From CAVSJO01 sp963728445 (GTDB lineage Bacteria > Gemmatimonadota > Gemmatimonadetes > Longimicrobiales > RSA9), in NCBI GenBank assembly GCA_963728445.1, contig CAVSJO010000006.1:1798001-1862000 (forward strand): a stretch of 64,000 nucleotides of DNA. The letters run 5' to 3'. A program made the translations under genes and the position numbers. Shown here one piece after another: positions 42,816 through 51,216 of this stretch. The notes under the pieces are model-generated. The model saw only the letters and a list, made by a program, of their open reading frames with translations, was not told the origin of the DNA and made no database searches. Position 1 is the first letter of the stretch. Every line of letters begins with the position of its first letter.

Positions 42816-43139
42816 ATGAGCAATTTCCAGCAGATCCTCCAGATGGGCCAGCAGGTTCAGGCCCGACTGAGCGAGCTTCAGACGGAGCTGGGGAACCGCA
42901 CCGTCAAGTGCTCGAGCGGTGGGGGGATGGTCACGGTCACGGCGGACGGCCGGGGCCGTGTCCGCGAGGTCAAGATCGATCCGGCGGTCGTGGATTCCCA
43001 GGACGTCGAGATGCTCGAGGATCTCGTTCTGGCCGCGGTTTCCGAGGCCCAGCAGCGGGCGCAGCAGGTCTACGAGGAGGAGCTGAAGAAGATCGGCGGT
43101 GGGATGCAGCTGCCCTTCCAGCTCCCGAACTTCCTGTAA
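42816..43139 (+). CDS. ybaB: Nucleoid-associated protein YbaB/EbfC
   Basis: A 107-residue DNA-binding protein that forms a tweezer-like dimer. The N-terminal helix is NFQQILQMGQQVQARL, the beta core carries GMVTVTADGRG and the C-terminal helix contains VSEAQQRAQQVYEEEL. The length and the dnaX-ybaB-recR context are standard. Confidence 0.96.
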   Translation: MSNFQQILQMGQQVQARLSELQTELGNRTVKCSSGGGMVTVTADGRGRVREVKIDPAVVDSQDVEMLEDLVLAAVSEAQQRAQQVYEEELKKIGGGMQLPFQLPNFL

Positions 43140-43181
43140 CCCGGGGAGCGTTGCGCGGCTCCCGTCACGAAGTCGGTGCGG

Positions 43182-43772
43182 ATGTCGGCAATCGATTCCC
43201 TCGTCGCTGAACTGGGGCGGCTGCCCGGGATCGGGCGCAAGACCGCGCTCCGGCTCACCTACTTCCTCCTGAAGCGGCCGCCCGGGGAGATCCGGCGACT
43301 CTCGGCCGCGCTGGATGCGGTGGCCGAGCGGGTGCGCACGTGCTCGCGCTGCGGGAACCTGACGGAAGAGGATCCGTGCGTCGTGTGCGAGAGTCCGCGG
43401 CGGGACCGGACCCTCGTGTGCGTCGTCGAGGAGGCTTCGGACATCGAGGCCATCGAGCGGACCGGCGAGTACCAGGGCCTCTATCATGTGCTCGGCGGCC
43501 GCCTCTCCCCCCTGGAAGGCATGGGCCCGGACGACCTGAATCTGAAGCCGCTCCTCGAGCGGGTTCGGAACGGGGGCGGCGTCCGGGAGGTGATCGTCGC
43601 CACCAACCCCAGCGTCGAGGGGGAGGCCACGGCGATCTACCTGCAGAAGCTGATCCGCCCCCTCGGGGCCTCGGTCACGCGCATCGCGCGCGGGATCCCC
43701 GTGGGTGGGGATCTGGAGTACGCCGACGGCGTGACCATCGCGGAGGCCCTGGCCGGACGGCGGGAGTTCTGA
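43182..43772 (+). CDS. recR: Recombination mediator RecR
   Basis: A 196-residue RecR, which acts with RecO/RecF to load RecA at gaps. The HhH motif LPGIGRKTALRL, the zinc finger CSRCGNLTEEDPCVVC and the Toprim domain (VCVVEEASDIEAIERTGEYQ, VIVATNPSVEGEAT) are all present. ATG 43182 is preferred; GTG 43176 is in frame. Confidence 0.97.
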   Translation: MSAIDSLVAELGRLPGIGRKTALRLTYFLLKRPPGEIRRLSAALDAVAERVRTCSRCGNLTEEDPCVVCESPRRDRTLVCVVEEASDIEAIERTGEYQGLYHVLGGRLSPLEGMGPDDLNLKPLLERVRNGGGVREVIVATNPSVEGEATAIYLQKLIRPLGASVTRIARGIPVGGDLEYADGVTIAEALAGRREF

Positions 43773-43808
43773 CAACGAGGGTTCCATCGGCAGGGAGCGT
43801 ACAGGCGG

Positions 43809-44132
43809 ATGAAGGCTCGGCAGGCAATTCGGACCGCCGGTGTGGTCGTACTCGTCCTCGGCGCGGCCATCGCCCTGGGCGCCGTCGTCGTGCGGGACCA
43901 GATCTCGCGCAGTCGCCGGGATCTGTTCAGCGCACAGCCCTTGCGCCGGCTGGCGGCGCTGAGTTATCTGGCGGGCCACGACGCCACCATCGAGGTGGTC
44001 CAGCTCCTCCGCGACTTCGTCGCCTGGGAGCCCCGACCCCTCATCCGCAAGCGTGCCGTGCAGATCCTGCGGCGCATGGAGCAGTCGATGATGGCGGAGG
44101 CGCCGCTGGCGACCGAAGAGGTAGCCGGATGA
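43809..44132 (+). CDS. Small membrane-anchored hypothetical protein
   Basis: 107 residues. One N-terminal membrane helix (VVVLVLGAAIALGAVVV) is followed by a helical, HEAT-repeat-like stretch (RRLAALSYLAGHDATIEVVQLLRDF). No family recognised. Its stop overlaps the start of the MglB-like gene, so it probably belongs to the polarity/Ras-like GTPase unit. Confidence 0.7.
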   Translation: MKARQAIRTAGVVVLVLGAAIALGAVVVRDQISRSRRDLFSAQPLRRLAALSYLAGHDATIEVVQLLRDFVAWEPRPLIRKRAVQILRRMEQSMMAEAPLATEEVAG

Positions 44133-44623
44133 CAGGTGCCGAAGGCACGTGGTCCTTCGCCGAGGAGGACTTTCGACGCCTTCAGCAGCTCCTCGAGCGA
44201 TTCCGGGACGAGACCCGCGCCCGCTACGTCCTCCTCGCGGACCGGGCGGGGCAGTTGTTGACGGCCGTGGGGGACGGGGTGGGCGTGGACTCCACGTCCT
44301 TCGCCTCTCTCGCGGCCGCTGATTTCGAGGCAAGCAATCAGCTCGCACACCTGCTCGGGGAGGACGATTTCGCCTCCCTCTGGCACCAGGGGGAAGAGGA
44401 AGGGATGTTTCTCGTCGACGTCGGCGGCCGGGCGATCCTGGCCGCGCTGTTCGGGGCCGGATCCACGCTGGGGCTTCTGCGCGTGAAGAGCCGGGACGTG
44501 GGACCGCGCATCATCGAGCTGTTTGCCGATTCGGCTTCGCGAGAGCGGCCGAGCGGGTTCAACCTCGAGCCCGGCTGGCTGGCCGAGGCCGAGGACGAGA
44601 TCGACCGCCTGTTTGGCGAGTGA
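44129..44623 (+). CDS. Roadblock/LC7 domain protein, MglB-like GAP
   Basis: A 164-residue roadblock/LC7 protein; the central RYVLLADRAGQLLTAVGDGV and ILAALFGAGSTLGLLRVKSR match the family. Its position directly upstream of mglA and its length match MglB, the GTPase-activating protein that localises MglA at cell poles in Myxococcus. It starts inside the previous stop (ATGA). Confidence 0.85.
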   Translation: MTGAEGTWSFAEEDFRRLQQLLERFRDETRARYVLLADRAGQLLTAVGDGVGVDSTSFASLAAADFEASNQLAHLLGEDDFASLWHQGEEEGMFLVDVGGRAILAALFGAGSTLGLLRVKSRDVGPRIIELFADSASRERPSGFNLEPGWLAEAEDEIDRLFGE

Positions 44624-44639
44624 ACGGAGGAGGCGGACG

Positions 44640-45218
44640 ATGTCGATGATCAACTACGCGAGCCGCGAGATCAACTGCAAGCTGGTCTACTATGGCCCCG
44701 GGCTCGGCGGCAAGACGACGAACCTTGAGTACGTCTACAACAAGGTGCAGCCGGAGACGCGGGGAAAGCTCATCTCGCTGGCGACGGAGACCGAGCGCAC
44801 TCTCTTCTTCGACTTCCTGCCGGTGGACCTGGGCTCCATCCGCGGCTTCAAGACGCGCTTCCACCTGTACACCGTCCCGGGGCAGGTCTACTACAACGCG
44901 AGCCGACGCCTGATCCTGAAGGGCGTGGACGGGGTCGTGTTCGTGGGTGACTCGCAGGCCGAGCGAATGGACGCGAACCTGGTCTCGATGCAGAACCTGT
45001 TCGAGAACCTGTCCGACTACGGCTACGATCCGGCCCGGCTGCCCATCGTGATCCAGTACAACAAGCGGGACCTCCCCGACGTGGTGCCCGTCGAGCAGCT
45101 CCGGGCGCAGCTCAACCCGATGGGGTGGCAGGACTTCGAGGCGGTGGCGGTGGACGGGAAGGGTGTCTTCGACACGCTCCGCGCCGCCGGCAAGCTCGTG
45201 CTGAAGTCCCTCGGCTGA
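44640..45218 (+). CDS. mglA: Small Ras-like GTPase MglA
   Basis: A 192-residue GTPase. G1 GPGLGGKTT is at residues 19-27. Thr26/Thr27, the intrinsic Arg53, Thr78 and Gln82 (TVPGQ) occupy the same positions as in Myxococcus MglA; G4 is NKRD. The characteristic loss of Asp in the G3 motif is present. MglA sets cell polarity and motility direction; other roles are possible where no gliding machinery is known. GGAGGAGG precedes the ATG. Confidence 0.95.
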   Translation: MSMINYASREINCKLVYYGPGLGGKTTNLEYVYNKVQPETRGKLISLATETERTLFFDFLPVDLGSIRGFKTRFHLYTVPGQVYYNASRRLILKGVDGVVFVGDSQAERMDANLVSMQNLFENLSDYGYDPARLPIVIQYNKRDLPDVVPVEQLRAQLNPMGWQDFEAVAVDGKGVFDTLRAAGKLVLKSLG

Positions 45219-45226
45219 GGTCGCTG

Positions 45227-45877
45227 ATGGGCCTGCTGCGCCCCAGCGCGCTGCCGAACGTCATCACCGTCGGGCGCCTCGTCATGGCGCCCATCGTCTT
45301 CGTGCTGGTGTTCGTCCCCACGTTCACCGCGCGAATCGTGGCCTTCGTGCTCTTCCTCGCCGCCGCCCTGTCCGACCTATGGGACGGCTATCTCGCCCGT
45401 AAGCACGGCTGGATCTCGGACTTCGGCAAGCTCGTCGACCCCCTGGCCGACAAGCTCCTCCTGGTGGCGACCCTCGTCCCCTTCTACATCCTTTCCCACT
45501 CGGGTCGGCCCGTGGGTACGATCCCCGGCTGGGGGGGGCTGCCCCTCTGGATCGTCCTGCTGATCTTCGGCCGCGAGGCCCTGGTCACCATCCTGCGCTC
45601 CGTGGCCGCCCGCCACGGTCACATTCTCGCCGCGGGCGCCTCGGGCAAGCAGAAGGCGGTCTTCCAGAATATATTCATCGGCTCCGTACTCGTCTGGTAC
45701 GCTCTGCAGACGGCTGCGGCGAAGTACCACTGGCACGGCTGGTTCTGGGATCGCTGGCAGATCTTCCACGCCGCCGTCCTGAACGCGACGCTGGCGATCG
45801 CCGTTCTCCTTACCCTCTGGTCTCTCATCGTCTACCTGCGAAGCTGGGCCCGCCTCCGAGGAGCGCCGCCGCAGTGA
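45227..45877 (+). CDS. pgsA: CDP-diacylglycerol-glycerol-3-phosphate 3-phosphatidyltransferase
   Basis: A 216-residue membrane enzyme making phosphatidylglycerol phosphate. The CDP-alcohol phosphotransferase motif is complete: Asp50, Asp53-Gly54, Ala57-Arg58, Gly67, Asp71, Asp75. About five or six hydrophobic helices follow. The stop overlaps the cinA GTG (GTGA). Confidence 0.93.
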   Translation: MGLLRPSALPNVITVGRLVMAPIVFVLVFVPTFTARIVAFVLFLAAALSDLWDGYLARKHGWISDFGKLVDPLADKLLLVATLVPFYILSHSGRPVGTIPGWGGLPLWIVLLIFGREALVTILRSVAARHGHILAAGASGKQKAVFQNIFIGSVLVWYALQTAAAKYHWHGWFWDRWQIFHAAVLNATLAIAVLLTLWSLIVYLRSWARLRGAPPQ

Positions 45878-47157
45878 CGAAGGAGCCGGGGGCGCCGGCC
45901 GCGGCCTCCCCGGCCGTGGAGATGGTCAGCATCGGCGACGAGCTGCTGTACGGACAGACACTCGACACGAACAGCGCCTGGCTGGGCCGCGTGCTGGCGG
46001 CGGAGGGCATCCGTATCGCACGGCGCACGGCGGTGGGCGACGATCCCGACGCCATCCGCGCCGCCGTGGCCGACGCCCTCGACCGGTCCGGCGCCGTGGT
46101 GTGCAGCGGCGGCTTGGGCCCGACGTCCGACGACCGGACGAAGCAGGCTGTCGCCGACCTCTTCGGGCGGGAGATGGCGACCGACCCTGCCGTTCTCGAT
46201 GCCGTCCGGGAGCGGTTCCGACGCCGAGGCATGGAGATGCCGGGCCTCAGCGAGGGGCAGGCCCTCGTGCCCCGGGGCGCGACGGTCCTCCCGAACCCCC
46301 GCGGCACCGCCCCCGGCCTCGCCCTCGAGGACGAGGCAGGGGTGGTCTATCTCCTTCCGGGCGTGCCCGATGAATTCCGTGGGCTCATCCGGGACCCGGT
46401 CCTGCCGCTGCTGCGCCGTCGACTTCAACCCCGGCACCCGATCGTTCATCGGACGCTTCGTACCACAGGGATCCCGGAATCTGCCGTCGCCCAGCGGGTA
46501 GCGGACGTCGTGCCGGCCCTCACGCCCCTGGACGTGGCGTTCTATCCCGGCTGGGAGGGCGTCGACGTCCGCGTTACGTCCCGCGGCCTCGATGCGGACG
46601 CCGCGGAGGCGGCCCTCGCGGACGCAGTCGCCGCGCTGAAGCGGCCGCTGGGCGACGTCGCCTACTCCGAGCGCGGGGAGGACCTGGCCGACGTGCTGGG
46701 CCGCCGGCTTCGACGGCGGGGCCTCCGCATGGCGCTGGCCGAGAGCTGCACCGGCGGACTGGCTGCCGAGCGCATGACGCGACGGGCCGGCGCCTCCGAC
46801 TACGTGATCGGCGGCGTCGTCGCGTACGCGAACGAGGCGAAGGTCGCGCTGCTGGGCGTCGATCCCGCCACCCTCGAGGCCCACGGCGCCGTAAGCGGCG
46901 AGGTCGCCGCCGAGATGGCCGCGGGGGCGGCCCGCGTCCTCGAGGCGGACTGCGCCGTGTCCATCACCGGCGTCGCCGGTCCGGGCGGCGGGACCCCCGA
47001 CAAGCCCGTCGGGACCGTGTGGATCGGCGCCGTCGCGCAGGATCGAAGCGCCACACGGCGCCTGGCGCTGTCCGGCGACCGGCAGGAGATCCGCCGGCGT
47101 TCGTCGCAGGCCGCGCTCGCACTCCTGCTCCTTCTCCTGAACGAGGAGGTCCCGTGA
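45874..47157 (+). CDS. cinA: CinA family protein (nicotinamide-nucleotide amidase/ADP-ribose pyrophosphatase)
   Basis: A 427-residue two-domain protein. The N-terminal COG1058/MoCF domain (VSIGDELLYGQTLDTNSAWL, SGGLGPTSDD) hydrolyses dinucleotides, and the C-terminal CinA amidase domain has the catalytic AESCTGG and ITGVAGPGGGTPDKPVGTV. The pair recycles NMN. pgsA-cinA order is common. The next gene overlaps its stop. Confidence 0.96.
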   Translation: MTKEPGAPAAASPAVEMVSIGDELLYGQTLDTNSAWLGRVLAAEGIRIARRTAVGDDPDAIRAAVADALDRSGAVVCSGGLGPTSDDRTKQAVADLFGREMATDPAVLDAVRERFRRRGMEMPGLSEGQALVPRGATVLPNPRGTAPGLALEDEAGVVYLLPGVPDEFRGLIRDPVLPLLRRRLQPRHPIVHRTLRTTGIPESAVAQRVADVVPALTPLDVAFYPGWEGVDVRVTSRGLDADAAEAALADAVAALKRPLGDVAYSERGEDLADVLGRRLRRRGLRMALAESCTGGLAAERMTRRAGASDYVIGGVVAYANEAKVALLGVDPATLEAHGAVSGEVAAEMAAGAARVLEADCAVSITGVAGPGGGTPDKPVGTVWIGAVAQDRSATRRLALSGDRQEIRRRSSQAALALLLLLLNEEVP

Positions 47158-48008
47158 CGCTCGTCCGCAGCACCGGCTACTTCGAAGGCGTCGGCCGCAT
47201 CCGGCTCCAGTATCGGAGCTGGGAGGTGCCCGGCGGACGCGGGTCCCTCCTCGTCATCCACGGGCTCGCCGAGCACGGCGGCCGCTACGAGGACTTCGCC
47301 GACCGCATGGCGGCCGCCGGCTTCTCCACCTTCATCCTCGACCTCCGCGGGCACGGACACTCCGAGGGCCGGCGCGGCTACATCCGGCGCTTCGACGTCT
47401 TCCTCCAGGACCTCGAGAGGTTCCGTCGGGAGATCCACGGCAGCATGGTCCCGGGACGGCCCGTCTTCCTCCTCGGACAGTCCATGGGCGGACTCATCGG
47501 GCTCCGCTACGTCCAGGAGTACGAGCCGCCGTTCCAGGGCGTCATCCTCAGCTCCCCCTGGCTCGGCACCATGATGGAGGTGCCCCGCTGGAAGGCCGTC
47601 CTCGGTAGGCTCCTCGACCGCGTGCTGCCGGCGTTCCCGTTCCACGCCGGGATCCCGGCGGACGCCCTGAGCCATGACCCTGCCGTCGTCGCCGACTACA
47701 GACGCGATCCCCTCGTCCACGGCCGGATCACGCCCCGCCTCTTCAGCGAGACCGGGGAGGCCATGCGCCTGGCATTCGACCAGATCGGCAGGATCGCGAC
47801 GCCGCTCCTCTTCCTCGTCGCCGGCGGCGACCGCATCGTGGACTCCGCCCGCACCCGCGCCTTCGCCCGGGGCATCCGCACCGCCCCCGTCCAGGTCCGC
47901 TACTACCCGGACCTCTACCACGACCTCCTCCACGAGCTCGATCGGGCGGTCGTCCTCCAGGACATCCGCGCCTGGATGCTCCGCCGCTCCGAGGGCGTCC
48001 CCGTGTAG
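47154..48008 (+). CDS. Alpha/beta hydrolase, monoacylglycerol lipase-like
   Basis: A 284-residue serine hydrolase. VIHGLAEHGGRY is the oxyanion block, GQSMGG the nucleophile elbow, VAGGDRIVD the Asp and LYHDLLHE the His of the triad. The HGLAEHGGRY and DLRGHGHSEGRRGY motifs are those of lysophospholipase/monoacylglycerol lipases. No signal peptide. Its GTG overlaps the cinA stop after GAGGAGGT. Confidence 0.88.
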   Translation: MTLVRSTGYFEGVGRIRLQYRSWEVPGGRGSLLVIHGLAEHGGRYEDFADRMAAAGFSTFILDLRGHGHSEGRRGYIRRFDVFLQDLERFRREIHGSMVPGRPVFLLGQSMGGLIGLRYVQEYEPPFQGVILSSPWLGTMMEVPRWKAVLGRLLDRVLPAFPFHAGIPADALSHDPAVVADYRRDPLVHGRITPRLFSETGEAMRLAFDQIGRIATPLLFLVAGGDRIVDSARTRAFARGIRTAPVQVRYYPDLYHDLLHELDRAVVLQDIRAWMLRRSEGVPV

Positions 48009-48062
48009 CCCCTTCTCGCGGGCGGTCTCGGGGCGTACCTTCCGAGGTCGGCCGGCGCCGGG

Positions 48063-48079
48063 CCTGCCGAAAAGGCAGG
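48063..48079. terminator. Hairpin in the gap before grpE
   Basis: CCTGCC-GAAAA-GGCAGG forms a 6-bp stem. There is no T-run. The 166-base gap around it shows no CIRCE element or obvious sigma-32 site. Confidence 0.35.
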
Positions 48080-48174
48080 AAGCGCTGGTCTTCGGATTGC
48101 ACGTGTCCGGGGCGGGGCGCCGGTCCGGCCGTGCGCCTCGAACGTGAACGGGTCTGCGACACGGAAAGTGAATC

Positions 48175-48705
48175 ATGACGGATACGACGAGCACGGGACG
48201 GGAAGGGCAGGACGCGACGGCCGGCGCCACGGCCGGAGAGGACGTGTCGGCGGACCTGGAGCGGCTGCGGGACGAGATCGGGGCCCTGAACGACAGGCAC
48301 CTCCGGCTCGCTGCCGAGTTCGACAACTACAGGAAGCGGATCGAGCGGGAGCGGACGGAAACCTGGGCGCGGGCCCAGGCGGACGTAGTATCCCGCCTTC
48401 TGGACGGACTGGACGACCTGGAGCGGGTGATCGACGCGGACCCCTCGAAGACGTCCGTGGAGTCGCTGCTGGAGGGTGCGGTCCTGGTGCACCGGAAGCT
48501 GCGGCAGTCGCTCGATGCAGTGGGGCTGGAAGTGATCGACCCCGCGGGGGAGCGCTTCGACCCGAACGAAATGGAGGCGTTGATGACGCTGCCGGCGGAG
48601 TCGCCCGACGAGGATGACACGGTGGCCGACGTGTTCCAGAAGGGGTACCGTCTGAAGGACGTCCTGGTCCGTCCGGCGCGGGTCCGCGTGCGCAAGTTCG
48701 ACTGA
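48175..48705 (+). CDS. grpE: Nucleotide exchange factor GrpE
   Basis: A 176-residue co-chaperone that drives ADP release from DnaK. A long N-terminal helix (LRLAAEFDNYRKRIERER) is followed by the four-helix/beta-wing part with VADVFQKGYRLKDVLVRPARV. dnaJ follows after 13 bases; dnaK and hrcA are not in the window. Confidence 0.97.
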   Translation: MTDTTSTGREGQDATAGATAGEDVSADLERLRDEIGALNDRHLRLAAEFDNYRKRIERERTETWARAQADVVSRLLDGLDDLERVIDADPSKTSVESLLEGAVLVHRKLRQSLDAVGLEVIDPAGERFDPNEMEALMTLPAESPDEDDTVADVFQKGYRLKDVLVRPARVRVRKFD

Positions 48706-48718
48706 CCGACGGCGATCC

Positions 48719-49861
48719 ATGGCGACGTCCACGAAGGACTACTACCAGGTACTCGGGATCGAGGAGAGCGCCGACGCCGACGCCATCAAGAAGGCGTACC
48801 GGAAGCTCGCGAAGCAGTACCACCCGGACGCAAACCCCGACGATCCGAGCGCGGCGGACCGCTTCAAGGAAGTGGGAGAAGCGTACTCGGTGCTCTCGGA
48901 TCCGGAGAAGCGGAAGCAGTACGACCGGGTGCGGAAGATGGGTCCGCTGGGCGGGTCGTGGCGCGGAGGCTCCGCGACCACGGGAGGTCCCCGTCCGGGA
49001 CCGTCGACGGGTGGCGGGGCAGGGGAGAGCTTCCACTTCTCGTTCGACGACCTCGGCGACCTGGGTGGCGGGCTGGGGGACATCTTCAGCTCGATCTTCG
49101 ACCGCGGTCGGCGGGGCGGTCGGCGGCCGGCCGGTGGCGAGCGGGGCTCGAACATCGAGTACGCGGTCGAGATCCCGTTCCGTGTTGCCGCACGGGGAGG
49201 AAGGGTCACGGTCACGGTCCCCGTCACGGAGAGCTGCGCCACGTGCGGGGGCACCGGCAGCGCTCCCGGTTCGCGACCCCGGACGTGCACCGAGTGCGGA
49301 GGCACCGGCGTCGTGTCGTTCGGCAAGGGCGGGTTCGCCGTCCAGCGCCCCTGCCCCGCGTGCTACGGCAGGGGGCAGATCCCGACGCAGCCCTGCCCCT
49401 CGTGCGGCGGGAGCGGGCAGGTTCGGGACGATCGACAGATCCTTCTCACGGTGCCTTCGGGTGTCGACACCGGCTCGAAGCTACGGCTTTCGGGGCAGGG
49501 TGAAGGCGGCGCCGCCGGCTCGCCTGCAGGCGACCTGATCATCACGTTCCGTGTGAAGCCGGATTCGTTCTTCCGACGGGAGGGCCTGGACGTCTACTGC
49601 ACCATCCCGATCAACGTGGCGCAGGCGATGCTCGGCTCGAAGGTACGGGTGCGAACGGTCGACGGCCGGAAGGTCTCGCTCAAGATTCCTGCGGGCACGC
49701 AGTCCGGGACGCGCTTCCGCATCGCGGGTCAGGGGATCCAGAAGGGCGAGCGGCGGGGCGATCAGTACGTGCAGGTGAAGGTCATCGTTCCGGAGACGCT
49801 GGACGAAGAGGGCGAACGCCTGGTGCGGGAGCTGGCAGGGCACACGAATCTGAGGTACTGA
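48719..49861 (+). CDS. dnaJ: Chaperone DnaJ
   Basis: A 380-residue type I J-protein. The J domain has YHPDANPDD (HPD), then a Gly/Phe-type linker, four zinc repeats (CATCGGTG, CTECGGTG, CPACYGRG, CPSCGGSG) and the C-terminal substrate-binding domains with DLIITFRVKPDSFFRREG. The grpE-dnaJ pair suggests a heat-shock unit. Confidence 0.97.
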   Translation: MATSTKDYYQVLGIEESADADAIKKAYRKLAKQYHPDANPDDPSAADRFKEVGEAYSVLSDPEKRKQYDRVRKMGPLGGSWRGGSATTGGPRPGPSTGGGAGESFHFSFDDLGDLGGGLGDIFSSIFDRGRRGGRRPAGGERGSNIEYAVEIPFRVAARGGRVTVTVPVTESCATCGGTGSAPGSRPRTCTECGGTGVVSFGKGGFAVQRPCPACYGRGQIPTQPCPSCGGSGQVRDDRQILLTVPSGVDTGSKLRLSGQGEGGAAGSPAGDLIITFRVKPDSFFRREGLDVYCTIPINVAQAMLGSKVRVRTVDGRKVSLKIPAGTQSGTRFRIAGQGIQKGERRGDQYVQVKVIVPETLDEEGERLVRELAGHTNLRY

Positions 49862-49863
49862 GA

Positions 49864-50097
49864 ATGGCGAGAACCTTTCTGGACGGGGACCTGCTCACCT
49901 GGGAGGCGTACGCCACGAGCGGGGACTTCGGGTACGCCTACACGAGTCGGATCGTCCTGCACTGCCTGAGCGAGCCGGCCCGGCGAGCGCGTTCGGTGGA
50001 CGACGTCGGCGACAAGGCCGCTGCGGAACGCCTCGTGGCGGACGCGTCGAGCGACGACCTCCTGGCCCTCCTCGATCGGTCGCACCCCCTGGACTGA
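49864..50097 (+). CDS. Small hypothetical protein after dnaJ
   Basis: A 77-residue acidic, soluble protein starting 2 bases after the dnaJ stop. The N-terminal half (TWEAYATSGDFGYAYTSRIV) is aromatic-rich. No domain is recognised. Its tight spacing argues for co-translation with dnaJ. Confidence 0.65.
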   Translation: MARTFLDGDLLTWEAYATSGDFGYAYTSRIVLHCLSEPARRARSVDDVGDKAAAERLVADASSDDLLALLDRSHPLD

Positions 50098-50114
50098 CCG
50101 GGCTGCCCCGCGCG

Positions 50115-51191
50115 TCAGCGGATCCGACCGCCCCCGATCAGGCTGTCACCCCGGTAGAGAGCGCCCGACTGGCCCGGCGTGACCGCCCGCTGCGGCTCGT
50201 CGAAGCGGAGCAGCACGCGGTCGGCGTCGGCGCTGCGGACGCGGGCCGGCACGGCCGGCGCACGGTGCCGGATCTGGAGCAGCACCGTCTCGTCCGCCTC
50301 GGGCGGATCATCCAGCCAGTTGGGCCCGCCGAGCTCCACGTCCGCCGTGAGCAGCTCGGACGCATCCCCTACCACGACCTGCTTGCTCGCGGGCCGCACG
50401 CCCAGCACGTAGAGCGGACGCGGGAATCCGCCCCCGAGCCCCCGTCGCTGACCGACCGTGTAGCGCGCGTAGCCCCCGTGCGTTCCGACGACGTCGCCCG
50501 CGCTCGTCACCAGCTCCCCCTCCGTCAGGGACGGGTGGTCCGCACCGAGCCGCTTTTCAAGCAGGTCGCCGTAATCGCCCGTCGGCACGAAGCAGATCTC
50601 CTGGGATTCGGGCTTGTCTGCGGTGCGCAGCCCCAGCTCCCGGGCGCGGCGCCGCACCTCCGGCTTCTCGAGGGACCCGACGGGGAAATGCAGCCGGTCA
50701 AGCACGGGGCGTGGCAGCCCCCAGAGGAAGTACGTCTGGTCCTTGCCGCGGTCGACTCCGCGCCGCAGCCTCACGCGGCCGTCCGAGACTTCGCGCCGCG
50801 CGTAGTGTCCCGTGGCGATGGCGTCCGCGCCGAGGGCCCGACCCTTCCGCAGCAGGTCCGGGATCTTGGTGTTCGAGTTGCAGCGCACGCACGGGTTCGG
50901 CGTCCGGCCGGCGGCGTACTCCTCAACGAAGTCGTCGATGACGTCCCGGGTGAAGGCTTCCTCCATGTCGAAGACGTAGTGCGGGACGCCGAGCCGGTCG
51001 CACACGGCGCGCGCGTCCCGGATCCCGTCGAGCCCGCAGCAGGTCTTGCCCGTGTGCGATGTGCCGGAGTAGCAGAACGTCTTCATCGTCGCCCCGATCA
51101 CGCGATGGCCCTGCTCCACGAGCAGCGCCGCCGCGAGCGACGAGTCCACGCCTCCGGACATCGCGACCAGCACCGTCATCCGCTTCGACAT
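50115..51191 (-). CDS. mnmA: tRNA 2-thiouridylase MnmA
   Basis: A 358-residue enzyme placing sulfur at C2 of U34 in tRNA-Lys, -Glu and -Gln. The P-loop SGGVDSS is at residues 12-18, the catalytic cysteines lie in NPCVRCN and ESQEICFV, and the C-terminal TRAM-like domains follow. It sits 25 bases downstream of the cysteine desulfurase gene on the same strand, its sulfur donor, and the substrate tRNA-Gln(UUG) is also in this window. Confidence 0.97.
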   Translation of the reverse strand: MSKRMTVLVAMSGGVDSSLAAALLVEQGHRVIGATMKTFCYSGTSHTGKTCCGLDGIRDARAVCDRLGVPHYVFDMEEAFTRDVIDDFVEEYAAGRTPNPCVRCNSNTKIPDLLRKGRALGADAIATGHYARREVSDGRVRLRRGVDRGKDQTYFLWGLPRPVLDRLHFPVGSLEKPEVRRRARELGLRTADKPESQEICFVPTGDYGDLLEKRLGADHPSLTEGELVTSAGDVVGTHGGYARYTVGQRRGLGGGFPRPLYVLGVRPASKQVVVGDASELLTADVELGGPNWLDDPPEADETVLLQIRHRAPAVPARVRSADADRVLLRFDEPQRAVTPGQSGALYRGDSLIGGGRIR

Positions 51192-51216
51192 TCGGTTTCC
51201 CGTTCGCTCCGCGACT

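Noticed and set aside
48009..48174. CIRCE or sigma-32 site before grpE
   Set aside because: I looked for the CIRCE inverted repeat and for CTTGAA/CCCCAT-type hexamers and found neither.
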